A stretch of DNA of 64,000 bases from Dryas octopetala (taxonomy: Eukaryota; Streptophyta; Magnoliopsida; Rosales; Rosaceae): the NCBI GenBank assembly GCA_963921425.1, contig OY992833.1, positions 30,056,698 through 30,120,697 on the forward strand, given 5' to 3'. Below, piece by piece: positions 47,322 through 58,445 of this stretch. Both the position numbers and the translations under genes were made by a program. The notes beneath the pieces were generated by a model. That model was given only the letters and a program-made list of their open reading frames with translations. It did not search any database and was not told the origin of the DNA. How positions within the stretch are numbered: position 1 is the first letter of the stretch; each line of letters starts with the position of its first letter.

Positions 47322-50307
47322 CTATTGTAGTGATACTGAGACCAATGTTGTAGAAGAATCCGCCAGCAGGGGATTTGGAGGTGGAGAAGACAAGTAAGGC
47401 TTGGGTGGTATCTGCAAGGAATCAACACTCCCTTCCAACATATCTATGGCTTCTCTCATCGCTGGCCGGTTTGAAGGGTCTGTTTGTATGCACCACAAGC
47501 TCACTATTATCATCTTCCTTGCTCTTGCTTTGTCTTCCTCATTCATTATGCTTTGCAGTCCAAGTTCTTCATCGAGCTCAATACGCCTGTAAATCCAATG
47601 CGGAAAATATATTTCACTCGTATCTTCAGCTTCAGCATCGATGTTCCTTCTTCCTCCAACCATCTCTGAAAGCATCATTCCATAACTGTATACATCGGAT
47701 TTATGTGAGACCCCTCCAAAATTTCTACAGAAGACTTCTGGAGCAATGTATCCAGCAGTACCTCTGGCACCCAACATTGACACGATACTCTCTTTCCTGT
47801 TGCATATTTTAGCAAGGCCGAAATCAGAAATTTTCGGGGAGAAGTTTTCATCAAGAAGAATGTTATGAGGCTTTATGTCAAAATGCAAAATTCTTGTATT
47901 GCAACCACGATGTAAGTACTCTAGTCCTTGAGCAATGCCAAGTGAAATTCGTTCCAATGTTTCCCATCCCAAATGAACATCTTTTTGGGGGTTGTTTGCA
48001 TCAAATATGAACTTCTCAAGAGATCCATTCGGCATGAATTCATAGATGAGAGCTCTTTCTGAACCCTCAAAGCAAAAACCCAACAAGCTGACAATGTTGA
48101 CATGGGAAGTTCTACTAATGGCTGCAACCTCATTCATAAATTCTTCTCCATTACCCTTTGATTTGTTCAAGACCTTCACTGCTACAAGACGGCCGTCAGT
48201 TAATTTTCCTTTGTATACACCACCATAGCCCCCTTGCCCCAATTTTTCTTTGAAGGAGTTGGTCACTTTCTTGACATCGAAATAGTTGTATCTTTTAACT
48301 TGAAGTGGCCCATTGTTCATTAGAAAAGCCTCAACAGCTTGACGATCTTGGTTCTCCTTCTTTGGAAAGAAAATAAATCTATTAGATGATAACTTCCTCC
48401 TTAAGCCGCAAGCAGTAACCACTAGAACCGTGAGGATGAAACCACCAGCAATTCCCAATGCTGATCAAAGAAACAAATGACAAATTCATGCAATGCAAGA
48501 TCATGGAAAATATAAACTAGCTTTTTTGAGAGAGTTTGCCATAAAAATTTAAATGGCGATATTCAAAACCCTGAAATTGATAGAATTAGAGCATCCAACC
48601 CAAAACCAATTGGCAATGGGTGGAGAGGTCCAAGACTTATAAGCACATATGCTAAGCCTTAGTTTTCCGATGTGGGACATTGCTCCACATTACTCTCAAC
48701 ACGCCCCCGCACGTGTGGCGATATTTTGAGCCTTACACGTGAACAAATTGTATTGGGTGACGTGGGAGCACGTGTGGCCGTTGGGCCTTACACGCGGATA
48801 ACCAAGCTCTGATACCATGATAGAATTAGAGCATCCAATCCAAAACCAATTGGCAATGGGTGGAGAGGCCCAAGACTTATAAGCACATATGCTAAGCCTT
48901 AGTTTTCCGATGTGGGACATTGCTCCACATTACTCTCAACAGAAATATCATTCCAAAGGACCGCATGGCATAAAATTATAAAACAGTTAAAAGAAATCCA
49001 AGTTTGATCAAGGGTATGTTTTACAGAGCATTCAATTTAATGTCCCGACGTGTTTAAGCACATAGGGCCAACCAAAGGACTACTGTCATTGTAAGCAACA
49101 GGGTGATATTCAAAGTTTGTTCATTCCATGATATGTTTAGAACATTAATCCTCTGCTGAGGCACTTGGGAATGATTTGATTTCCTTCAGTTCAAACACTT
49201 GTCCTAGATGAGAATCCATATCAATTAGATATTTAATTGAAGAGTTATGGACCTTACCTAGTCCGAGTTTCCATTTCCAGGTCTTATCTCCTGCAACATA
49301 AATTGCAAAGAAAAATTCTGTTAGCTAAAGCAAAGAAAATTGAATTGTCATAAATAAAATTGGCATTCACCAAAAACAAGATAATGCATAATGATCATTT
49401 AAAAACTCTCCATATGTATATGTGCGCGTTTATGTACCTAATAGTCTAATACCAAAAAAAAAAAAAAATCAATTAAACAGTTTCTTTTCCTCTGAGTTAT
49501 ATCCTTGGAGGAGTGACATTGGTTATGGCATGACAGATAATAAAGACAGCAGGTCATGTAAATGCGGCAAGCATCCAATTTTATGCACATCTCTTCCGAG
49601 GTTATACCTTTTATACATTTAATTTCCTCACATTTGCCTCCTTGGTGATAATAACAATCAGAGCATTCTTGGGTTACTTTCACTTGAAGGGAGAACACAG
49701 CAGTCAATGCAGAAAGATTGTATTGAGTTTGCATTGGATTCTTTGGATCCAGATGAATGGGGAGCTGAGCGATTAAACATGCTGGAGGGGGATTTGGTAA
49801 ACTAGTATTAAAGGACATATAGTAATTATGGGAACCATTGGAGCAGCTGAAGTTAGGATCTCTAATCTGTTGGGGCTTGTGGCATTTGAAGAGGGTCAGA
49901 TTGGCTGTGGAATCTATGGATAATGTATAAAGGATAGGAGACATAGGAGAAGGGATGGGAAGACGCAAATCGTCGAAATCTTCATAATTGCAGTCATCTT
50001 TATTATCTAAGTGCCTCTGAAGCCTTGTGTCTTTGAGTTTGATAGAAATGATATTTGATCGAGAGATGTTTTCTAATTCATACCAGTATCCTCCATCTAT
50101 CAGTTGGATCTTTGGCCCAGAGGGTTGAGAACAATCAACTGTGAGCAACCCGCATTCACGAGGATGTGCCATACTTCTGAAGGGGAAGCTGATATCGCCT
50201 ACCATTTCATTACAGGGGTGGAGTGGACAATCTTTGTCTGGTTCAAAGGAGTGAAGAACCACAAGATGAGTAAGAAGAGAGAAAACGAACAAAGCGACGG
50301 GAGCCAT
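47322..50307 (-). CDS. LRK10L-type receptor-like kinase, gene 2, 623 aa
   Basis: Three exons: 50307-49608 (ectodomain), 49292-49260 (33 nt, encoding about DKTWKWKLGL) and 48460-47322; introns are GT-AG in phase 1 and the total is 624 codons with stop. I start at MAPVALFVFSLL (50307), which opens a signal peptide; an ATG 13 codons upstream adds nothing recognisable. The ectodomain has the galacturonan-binding/WAK pattern (CPLHPCNEMVGDISFPF, ECGLLTVDC) and ends CSDCYYHQGGKCEEI. The membrane helix and kinase (GQGGYGGVYKG, VAVKVLNK, HFDIKPHNILLDE, DFGLAK, GTAGYIAPE) differ from gene 1 at only about ten residues, six of them clustered near the start of the kinase. The intron before the kinase exon contains a TRIM element. 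It is inferred to be a plasma-membrane non-RD receptor kinase. Confidence 0.88.
48578..48941 (-). mobile_element. TRIM (miniature LTR retrotransposon), 364 bp, in LRK10L gene 2 intron
   Basis: Two 124-bp LTRs (48578-48701 and 48818-48941) differ at about two positions. On the minus strand each starts TGTTGAGAG and ends TCTATCA. Directly after the upstream LTR comes TGGTATCAGAGC, the primer site for initiator methionine tRNA, and a GCGGGGGCGTG purine tract precedes the other LTR. The flanks are an exact 5-bp duplication, GAAAT (48573-48577 and 48942-48946). LRK10L gene 1 has the uninterrupted site CCTGAAATATCATTCC (about 39171-39186). No coding capacity, as expected for a TRIM. Confidence 0.92.
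49014..49071 (+). repeat. Left arm of a 58-bp inverted repeat flanking the LRK10L gene 2 ectodomain exon
   Basis: This 58-bp sequence (starting GTATGTTTTACAGAGC) matches the reverse complement of 50422-50479 at 55 of 58 positions. The two arms bracket exons 1 and 2 of the gene. Confidence 0.9.
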
Positions 50308-50421
50308 GGAAAGATTCCCAGCTGGACAAGCAGAACAAAGCACCACGAAAAAAGTTCTACTCCTCTAATTCAGAACAAGACTGTTGTTCAATTATTTGCC
50401 TCCATCCTTTCTTAACCAATA

Positions 50422-50479
50422 TTGTCCCTATGTGCTTAAACACGTTGGGACATTAAATTGAATGCTCTGCAAAACATAC
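50422..50479 (-). repeat. Right arm of the 58-bp inverted repeat
   Basis: This is the partner of 49014-49071. It lies 115 bp upstream of the ATG of LRK10L gene 2, so one arm is in the promoter and the other in the intron before the kinase exon. Confidence 0.9.
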
Positions 50480-51396
50480 ACGTTAAGTGTTCACACAAAC
50501 ATGCCCTGCCGTAATGTATGTGGTTCAGAGGAGTTGCAAGGGTTTCTTTCTTAAGAGTTTGAAGAGTCAAGGAGTCAAGTCTTTCTAGTGCTAGTCAATG
50601 AGGAAAATGAGAAGGAAACTCCCTCATATGCGAGAGTGTCTTGTAGTAACATGACCACATCCATCATCAACCAATTTTATTTTGGGTAACAATCCGGGCC
50701 CAAGGCCCAAACACCATCATGAGCCAATTTAAATTTCGAAGAAAAATCCAATCAAATAATCCAATTTATGTGAGAAAAAAGAAGAAGAAGAGAAGATCCA
50801 ATATTATTGCATAGTCAACATCCTAGTTGACTTGGAATACTTGTAGTCAACATTATTGCATAGTCTTTGGATCCTTCTACGGTAGGCAGCCCAAAACAGC
50901 ATCCACTGATGAGAACCTCATATATTTAGTAGCTTATTCTACTTGTTATTATGTCATTACTATTTACTTCACTGTTATTTCCACGATATCGACAGTATGG
51001 TTCAAGGAAGCTTACCTTCACAGTATGATCCATTTACAATTTAATTTACAGCACCAACCACGTTCGTACGGAAAGAAATTTTAATCTATTCAGTGGAAAT
51101 CAGGGTTTATTTATGATTTTATAATATTGTTGCAATTAAAAAATAAAAATAGAAAGAATTGACAGCATCTTCAGACATCCACAGATACAACTCCCAAATA
51201 GAAATCAATCGCGGAACGAGGTTCCCTTAACCAAATCTTCCTCAATTCCTAAAACTCATTTTACATTATTTATCAAATTTACACATACATTTCATGTAAC
51301 ATTGAAGTAGGGTTCAAACAATGCCTGACCTACGAAAATGGATTCCAAAAAATTGAATGAAGGGTTAAAAGAATAGGGAGGGAAACAATGAACAAG
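50480..51396. other. Intergenic DNA between LRK10L gene 2 and the PP2C gene
   Basis: A dispersed repeat lies at 50640-50805, and a block near 51150-51280 (GACAGCATCTTCAGAC, AAAACTCATTTTACAT) belongs to the module found near 34470, 36890 and 46850. The last part should be the PP2C 3' UTR. No gene was recognised. Confidence 0.5.
50640..50805 (-). repeat. Dispersed repeat, copy A (inverted relative to 59278-59460)
   Basis: The reverse complement of this interval matches 59278-59460 almost throughout, including AATTGGCTCATGATGGTG, TTTGGGCCTTGGGCCC, GATTGTTACCCAAAA and GATGTGGTCAT. Two copies lie 8.6 kb apart in opposite orientation. No coding sequence or clear termini; the element type is unknown. 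Confidence 0.7.
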
Positions 51397-53794
51397 TTAA
51401 GCTACTTTGACTCCGCTTGGGCGTTTTCCTTCCATGGCGTCCTTCTTATCACGGCAATCGCAACAAAGGAAAGGCCCTTGCCAAGGCGTTGAACTGGTGG
51501 AGAAGATGGAACCAGCATGAACAGATATGCCCTCGCTCGGTGCAAGGTCTACTTGGCATACAGCACACATGAAAATCCCAGATGTTGATTGTGCTGTGCA
51601 CTCATCACTGCCCAGCCTGCAATACATTTATGTAATAACAAATCATTATTTTCAGATGCAGCCAAATACATATGATAAGAATCTTCCCACTGATTAATAA
51701 CATTTCACAAGAAGCCGAGCGACAAATACAAACTTCCCACCTCAACAATAAAGGTTTCTGATATCTAATATGAAAGTCTAATTCGATTTGCTATATACAA
51801 TTTAATAAAATGTGAACAATTGTCAGTGACATTGTTGAAAACTTGCTTTTCAGAATTAGTAATAGTCTTCCACTGAATGAAGAGAGAATCAACTAACCTT
51901 TCAGCAAGCATGGCAGAGCCTTCTTCAAATAATTCTTCCACAAAACCCACAGCTGAAAGCTTCTTGGATAGTTTATTAGCAGAGTTGCGTGACTTTTTCC
52001 TGAACAACAGGGTCCTAAGCTTGTTCTGCTTTTTCGGGGGAGTTGAAGGCTGTACTGAATTATCAGGAGGAATTATGTCAACAACTATGCAGGTTGTATC
52101 ATCCTTTAGACCTCTTGTCCTTAAAGCTTCCTAAACAAAAATCCATCAAATGCAATAAGAAAGAATTCATGGCTTTTACCGTTCATGCACACTATTAGAC
52201 AAAAGGCAAATGGATAATTCAAACCACCTTCACAACTTGTCTAGCAGCAAGTTCAGCAGGCAATCCACGGCACGCTTGTGCTGCCATATCTGAGGATAGG
52301 GCATCCCAGATGCCATCAGAAGCAATTATAAGCCTCCCACCTGCTTTTGAGAGCTTTTAAACCGATAAAGAATGTTAGCTACTTAGCCCTCATGCTAAAG
52401 AAGATTTGTCACTGAATTGAATAGTTTATAAGAAACTCAGCAAGGAGAAAGATACCTTGACTTGTTTCACATATGGTATTGGAACTATAAACTCCCCAAC
52501 ATCCATGTCTCCAATTGACCTAGAAAGGCATAAACCCCCTGGCCAACAACGGAGGGGACCAATCTGTAAATGTTAAACAACATTTGTTAACAAAAGAGGT
52601 ACCTTATTTTTCTTTTCAGTAAAAACAGTGTAAGATCTAAATGCCCTCACCTCTGCACCACCAACAATGCTCAACCTCCCAACTTCCCCGCCACTTGCAG
52701 CAACACGTTCCCTCCTAAAATTACAGAACAAATGTTCGATTAGAAAATCCAGAGAACAGTAATAAGAAAGGATTTTTATTGAATTTAAAATCAATACATA
52801 CTCCTCTACATTTTCTTCAAGTCTATGATCAACAGTTAAGGTGGAAACAGCACCACCCTGAGTATCTAAGATACAACGGGAATCTCCTACCGATGCAACT
52901 GTTACAGTCCATCCATCAACTATTACAAACGTAGCTGTTGTTCCAGAAGTTTCCCCTGGAGATAATTATAAGAGTAAAGAGAATTAGTTTGATTTGGGGC
53001 ATGAAAAATATGAGGAAAAACAGAAAATAAGAAGGAGAACAAAGGGTTAAAGAAATTGCAAATTCCATGCCTCTACTTTGGAAATCCTTATCAGTCTTCA
53101 CAAACCCAGCAACCAAGGCCCGAGGTAAAGCTTGAAGCCACTCCTCCCTTCCTAGCCCACGGGGCATAGCACCCAACACATGATTTAACAAATTCTCTCT
53201 TGTATATACGGCTGCTGCATTTCCATTGTGCCCATCAAAGATCTGACAATTAATAAGAAATCAGTGACTATCATATTTGACATTACCACTAAAGTTGATA
53301 GCCAAAGAAACTGGTTTGAGCACACTGCTTCACCCCACAATCTACGAACAATATTACAGGACATAGTCCAAAAATATCTCGTGGACTGTCTATGTGGGAA
53401 CAGATCAAACCAATACAGTCCATAAAGAAAATTTACAGTGAACAAGCCAGGAGAACATAAGTTGAGCAATGATACTTAGCATTCAACGCACGAAGTTCAT
53501 ACAGTTCAACAATATACCAGAGCTGAGCTGCCAGACTCTGGTTCTATAGACTGTAGTGAAAATGTAAGAGAGACTCGGGATTACCGCAAATGCAGAAAAT
53601 GTTGTTGAAGGATTTCCGGGTACTCGCTGACCATCAGTCTTGATCAGGAAATAATCCTCCCCTTTCCTGGATTGAGCTGCATGCCCGTATCTGACAGTCG
53701 GCTTCTCCATCTTCTCACTCTTCAGCTCTCTGCTGATCAATGCAGCAAGAGGCACAAGATTATGATGGAGACGCCTCCCTTCTCCTGACGCCAT
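51397..53794 (-). CDS. Protein phosphatase 2C (At1g09160/PP2C-5 type), 428 aa
   Basis: Eight exons are read on the minus strand: 53794-53585, 53242-53071, 52955-52802, 52714-52651, 52563-52456, 52353-52228, 52130-51898 and 51616-51397, 1287 nt in frame. Metal-binding and catalytic motifs are present: KGEDY, FDGHNGN, SGTTATFVIV, VASVGDSRC, GPLRCWPGGLCLSRSIGD, IASDGIWD and DDTTCIVVDI. The C-terminal extension (FEEGSAMLAERL, then CAVCQVDLAPSEGISVHAG and FLCCDCRDKKDAMEGKRPSG) has CxxC pairs and is typical of this plant subfamily. The N-terminus (LVPLAALISRELKSEKMEKP) also fits. The enzyme is a Mg/Mn-dependent Ser/Thr phosphatase; the substrate is not known to me. Intron 2 appears to start with GC, not GT (53070-53069). 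Confidence 0.92.
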
Positions 53795-55182
53795 GACTAC
53801 CTCACCACTGTCTTTTCCAGAGGCCCAAGACCTTCAAACTATCTACTTTGTTTGCCTCAGAAGCATACTAATGGTAAACACCTAAAGACCCTAATACTAT
53901 GTACAAACTAATTACATCAGATAAATTTTCACAGTCAATATAGCCACAAAGCCTCTCCGAGTATCACAAACCCACGACTTTCTTTGTGCAATTAGTACAA
54001 ATTCCCAGTCTAACAAAGAAAAATCGACCTTTTCAAGAGAAACTCCAGCTGATCTGCATTTATCATCCACAAAACAAAGAACACTGTCAGGCTATGACTT
54101 TAAAACACCTATACATTCATAACATTCAACAAATTGATCAACCACCAGAAATTACAAAACTAAAGACAAAAATCGATCATCCAATATAACGAATAAAAGA
54201 ATGACAGTCCACATCTTAGATATTCCATAATTTGGCAGTTGGCACCCAAAACACTGAGCACAAGACAAAAGAAAACCAAACGTAGAGATTCAAAATCTAT
54301 GAAACAAAGGGTAAGATGCCAATGTTAACTTAAGCTTGTATTAAGCTTACCCAGAAAACAAAAATTCTAATTTTCGTTCTTTTCTTCTTAGCTCTGTCTT
54401 CTTTTTCTTTTTTCTTTTTTCTTAGGAACCAAACAGAGGAACAAAGATTCCGACAGACGAGGAAGAGGTAATGTGGAATACCCGCAAGAATGTCTGGCTG
54501 TGAAACCACAACGCAGAGCGAGCCAGACGCAGATCCGATTGCGACAGTAATAAGCAAGGACAATAACAACAACAACAACAACAACAGAGAAGCAGAAGAA
54601 AGCACATAAAGAAATCAACACGGAGACGAAACGCGTTTTCGTGACAAGGTATGAACTGTAAAACCCATTGATCAAAACCCAAATCTTCAATCTTCCAATT
54701 AAAAAAGGCTTTGAATTCCTTGAGTCAGCTTCACAACATTTTCCTCCACCAAACACCCACTATTTAAAAAAAAAAAAAAAGAGAGAGAGAAATGAAAAAG
54801 AAATCGGAGACGACCGATAGAGTTTTAAATTGAAATATCTGGGTGTTAAAAACAAATGGCAGCGAAATTCGGTGGCAGAAAGCTATCTTTTTTATTTGGA
54901 GGAAAGAGAGAAAAGTAGGTTTGGCTGACTATAAAAGTATAAAGCCATCCAGGCATCCATCCATAAACCCACATTCTGCTTCTGCTAAAAGTCGGTTTCT
55001 CTCAACCAATTTTTCCTCACGATGATTGCCAAAGCTTTATTATTATTTTTTTTTTTTTCCGGGAAAAGAAGTTCACCGCCATGGGATTAGAAAGAAAGTT
55101 ACAGCGGAAATGTTTATTTATTGTGCTCTAAACAAATAGTATCGCCAGATTATGCTTGCTTACCTAACAGATCTTGCAGTAG
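53795..55182. other. 5' UTR and promoter region of the PP2C gene
   Basis: Upstream of the ATG at 53794 the sequence stays gene-like to about 54780, with CT-rich strings on the minus strand. A UTR intron is possible between about 53800 and 54750. It includes an AAC trinucleotide run and a poly(A)/GA tract at about 54764-54791. Beyond 54800 is ordinary intergenic DNA. Confidence 0.5.
54561..54587 (+). repeat. AAC trinucleotide microsatellite
   Basis: About eight to nine AAC units (first one interrupted) lie in the presumed 5' UTR of the PP2C gene; on the transcript strand it is a TTG/GTT run. Confidence 0.8.
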
Positions 55183-55191
55183 ATTATTGTA

Positions 55192-55933
55192 GGCATAAAT
55201 TCAATTTATATACATATCTATATATATTATTTTAATAGGGTTTATAAACTTTTAAATATTTCAAATATACACCTGATTTATTATGTAAATTGAAAAATAA
55301 AATTTCGTCCATCAATTTATTGAGAGATCAGTTAAATGTCAGCTTGTCTTTTGTTAACGGGGATTAATTGGCGACATGGCACCAACTCAGCATACATTTC
55401 TCTCCAAATGAGCAGCACATGTCCACTTGACACGGGCCCACACACCCATCACCTTCTATCCGCTCATCAAACGCTCTCCTGACCATTTAGTCTCCAAAAA
55501 ACATCACGTTTTCCTACAAATTCAAATATAAATCTCTCACTTGTGTTCAACAAGCGAGAAATAGATGATGAGTTTGTGGACCCGTGTCAGGGGTTAGGTG
55601 GATCTGTGTCGCTCATTTAGCGGGAAATGAGCGACACGGGTCCACCTAACCCCTAACACGGGCCTACAAACTCTCACTCTCTCTATTATTATTAAATTGT
55701 GGGCCCGTGTCGCTCATTCGGTAGGAAATGTTTGCTGAGATAGCGCCACGTCGTCAAGTAATCCCGGTCAGCAAAAGCTAAGCTGTCATTTAATTGATCT
55801 CTCAACGAATCAATGGACAAAAATTCATTTTTCAATTTAGATAATAGATCGAATATATATTTGAAATATTTTAAAGTTCATGGACCCCGTTGAAATAGCT
55901 TATATAGTTATGTGTCTAAATTGAATTTATGCC
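55192..55933. mobile_element. Long palindromic MITE, probably Mutator-like (foldback)
   Basis: The whole 742 bp folds on itself. The left end GGCATAAATTCAATTTA (55192) pairs with the right end whose reverse complement starts GGCATAAATTCAATTTA. Pairing goes on through TTGAGAGATCA(G/A)TTAAATG and further to a centre near 55620-55632, where GTCGCTCATTT and AAATGAGCGAC face each other. The flanks ATTATTGTA (55183-55191) and ATTATTTTA (55934-55942) agree at 8 of 9 bases. Very long inverted repeats and a 9-bp duplication suit a Mutator-like non-autonomous element. No coding capacity. Confidence 0.75.
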
Positions 55934-56775
55934 ATTATTTTAATTAAACAATCCTAGATTTTTAGTGGACGAGTGTCTATTTTATTTGTTCTCTTTGGCT
56001 AATTTGAGACTTCAAATTATTTTTGTTTATACGAAAATCTTCAAGTATATAATTAGAGTTTCTAATTCTACTAGTTGAGAATATTACCTTATGCTCAAAG
56101 CCAGAGTTTAAAGTTTAGAGACCGGAATTGACATGACTAAGCAATTAAAAGGAATCCTAAAAATTAAAAGGAACATTACAATGTGTTTGCATGTAGAAAA
56201 AAAAACTTGGGATTTAAAAAAAAGTAAGTATTTCACGCGTGAAAAATTGAAAATTCCATGTTTGACCAAATTATAGGGAAATTCACAAAGTACGAGGGAA
56301 ATATTTGTGGAATTTACAAAGTTTAAATTCTAAGTTTAAATTCTAACAAAATAGGCGTCATTTTACAATTCTTATACAAGCAGAAATTCTCTTTTCCAAG
56401 TGGGAATAAATTTGGAAATTGTAAAAAAACGAAATTACTCATAAAAACAAGCGGGACTTCCTTTTCCATCCCACCCAAAAAACAAACGTAGGTACATAGG
56501 TGCTTCTCTACATCTCAAAGCAGCCCAGTCCTTACAAAAACAGAAGGAGAACGACAAAAACCCAACCAGATCAGTCACCATGGTGCTATACTAAAGAGAT
56601 TTGCTAGTTTGTTTCCTTTCTCACGTATGTTAATTTTATTTCACTACAAATACTCATGTATTATTTCTCTCTTATTTATAATATGATTTGATGGTTAATC
56701 TATGAATTTTTTTTGAGAGAATTGAAACATGGGTCTACGAAGGATTGCAAATAAAATTTATAGGTAGAGGAACAA

Positions 56776-57129
56776 TTATATATATATATATGCTATGACA
56801 TGTGTATGTTCACGGTCTGTGAACATATTAATCAATATGTGTGAGTATATATACCCACCCATATTAATCAATATGGGTATATATATATGTTACGACATGG
56901 GTCTGTGAGTGTGTATATATATATATGTGTGTGTGTGTGTTACAACTTTAACGACTTTTCCAGCTATAATGGCATGAAACAAGCTCATATCAACCAATAT
57001 TAGCCGTGAAGCATCCCTAAGACACATATTGATTAATATATATATATATGCTATGACATGGGTATGTTCAAAACATATTAATCAATATGTGTGTGAGTAT
57101 ATATACCCACCCATATTAATCAATATGGG

Positions 57130-57172
<43 letters not shown>

Positions 57173-57273
57173 ATGATATAATGGCATGAAACAAGCTCAT
57201 AAGGACTTTTCCAACTATAATGGGCATGAAACAAGCTCATATCACTCAATATTTGCCGTGAAGCATCCCTAAG
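56776..57273 (+). repeat. Direct duplication of about 250 bp with TA and GT microsatellites
   Basis: Two diverged copies, about 56776-57022 and 57035-57273, share TATATATGCTATGACATG, the palindromic block ATTAATCAATATGG, TATATATACCCACCC, a TG microsatellite (about 56925-56940; a longer one at 57137-57168), AATGGCATGAAACAAGCTC and GTGAAGCATCCCTAAGAC. In the second copy the last block also contains an internal repeat of GGCATGAAACAAGCTCAT. Confidence 0.8.
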
Positions 57274-57510
57274 ACTGTGAACTCTAGCTCCTATAATTAT
57301 TTAATTTTTTTACCACTGCACTATTTAAATTTTTAAATAACATTCGTTACCCAAACAAGAAAATTTATAATTTTTGTTATTTTCTAAATTCTACATACAT
57401 ATATCCAAACAATAGAAAATGCAATTGATGGAAATTTAATGATGAAGTTTTAAATTCCATCATTTATAAATTTCTATGAAAACTAGAATTACTTCATCCA
57501 AACACACTGT

Positions 57511-57753
57511 TAGGGTTTATTTGAGAGTGTTTATGTAGCAAGTATTTTTGCTCAGTAGCGCTTTTATTAGAAGTACTTTGCTAGAAACACATAATTTAAA
57601 AAAAAAAATCAAATTACTTCTCCAGAAAGCGCTTTCAAGTGTTTTTACAAACCAAAAGTACTTTCAATTTTTCTTGCCAAATATAAGCAAAAATGTTTTT
57701 GACTATTTGAAAACACTTTTAAGCATTCTAAAAGCCTTGTCAAACAAGCTCTT
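57511..57753. mobile_element. MITE-like element with degenerate inverted ends
   Basis: The left end AGGGTTTATTTGAGAGTG and the reverse complement of the right end (AAGAGCTTGTTTGACAAGG) are similar, and the inside repeats AAAGTACTT and AGCGCTTT-type words on both strands. No target duplication could be assigned. Confidence 0.4.
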
Positions 57754-58445
57754 AGTCTATTTTCCTATATTTGGTAAACTGATTAAGCTTAGAATTCAAA
57801 TAACTAAGGATTTATGTCTCCTGCTCAAAGATGGTCCACCATGGGACTAGTATGTTCATATCATGTCCATACGACACAATCCTATCTCGTGTAATTATAT
57901 TATGCATTCTAAACAAGGCCATAAATAACAAAAAAGAACTTTCAAGTGCATATATTACGGGACTTTAATACATTCGAAGTCTGAATGTCTGTTAGTGCGA
58001 ATACATGCACATAAAGCCATCTATTTGTTTGCAAACCATTTTACAACAAAAAAAAATAATTACACCAAATAATGTAACATGAAATTGAATGAAGTTTATC
58101 AAGACAATTTCATTTTATTTAATAATGATGAGTATGAGTAAAATTTTCATATAACAAGTGTATATTATGTATCTATTTTTTCTTAGAGTTTAGAGGTAGA
58201 TACAAAAAATTGTATACACCTTTTATATGTATTATTATTATTATTTTTGAAAGACAAGAGAGTAGAGAGAGCAGCAGTTGCCCAAGCGGCATTTTTTTTT
58301 TATTATTAAGAAAAAGGTAATTGAACTCGGATGCAAAAGAAGTAATTCTATGGCCCTTATAACTATTGTGGCATTTTACAAAGGACAGTACTTGGGTCAC
58401 CTCATTTACCAAATTGACAATTTTGGTAATGTTGGTGCATGATCC

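Noticed and set aside
53077..53077. GT donor (GTAGAG) as alternative for PP2C intron 2
   Set aside because: It keeps frame but removes two residues that relatives have; kept only as an alternative.
54330..54756. Minus-strand open frames with Leu- or Val-rich runs
   Set aside because: They are translations of the AAC microsatellite in the PP2C upstream region, in several frames at once.
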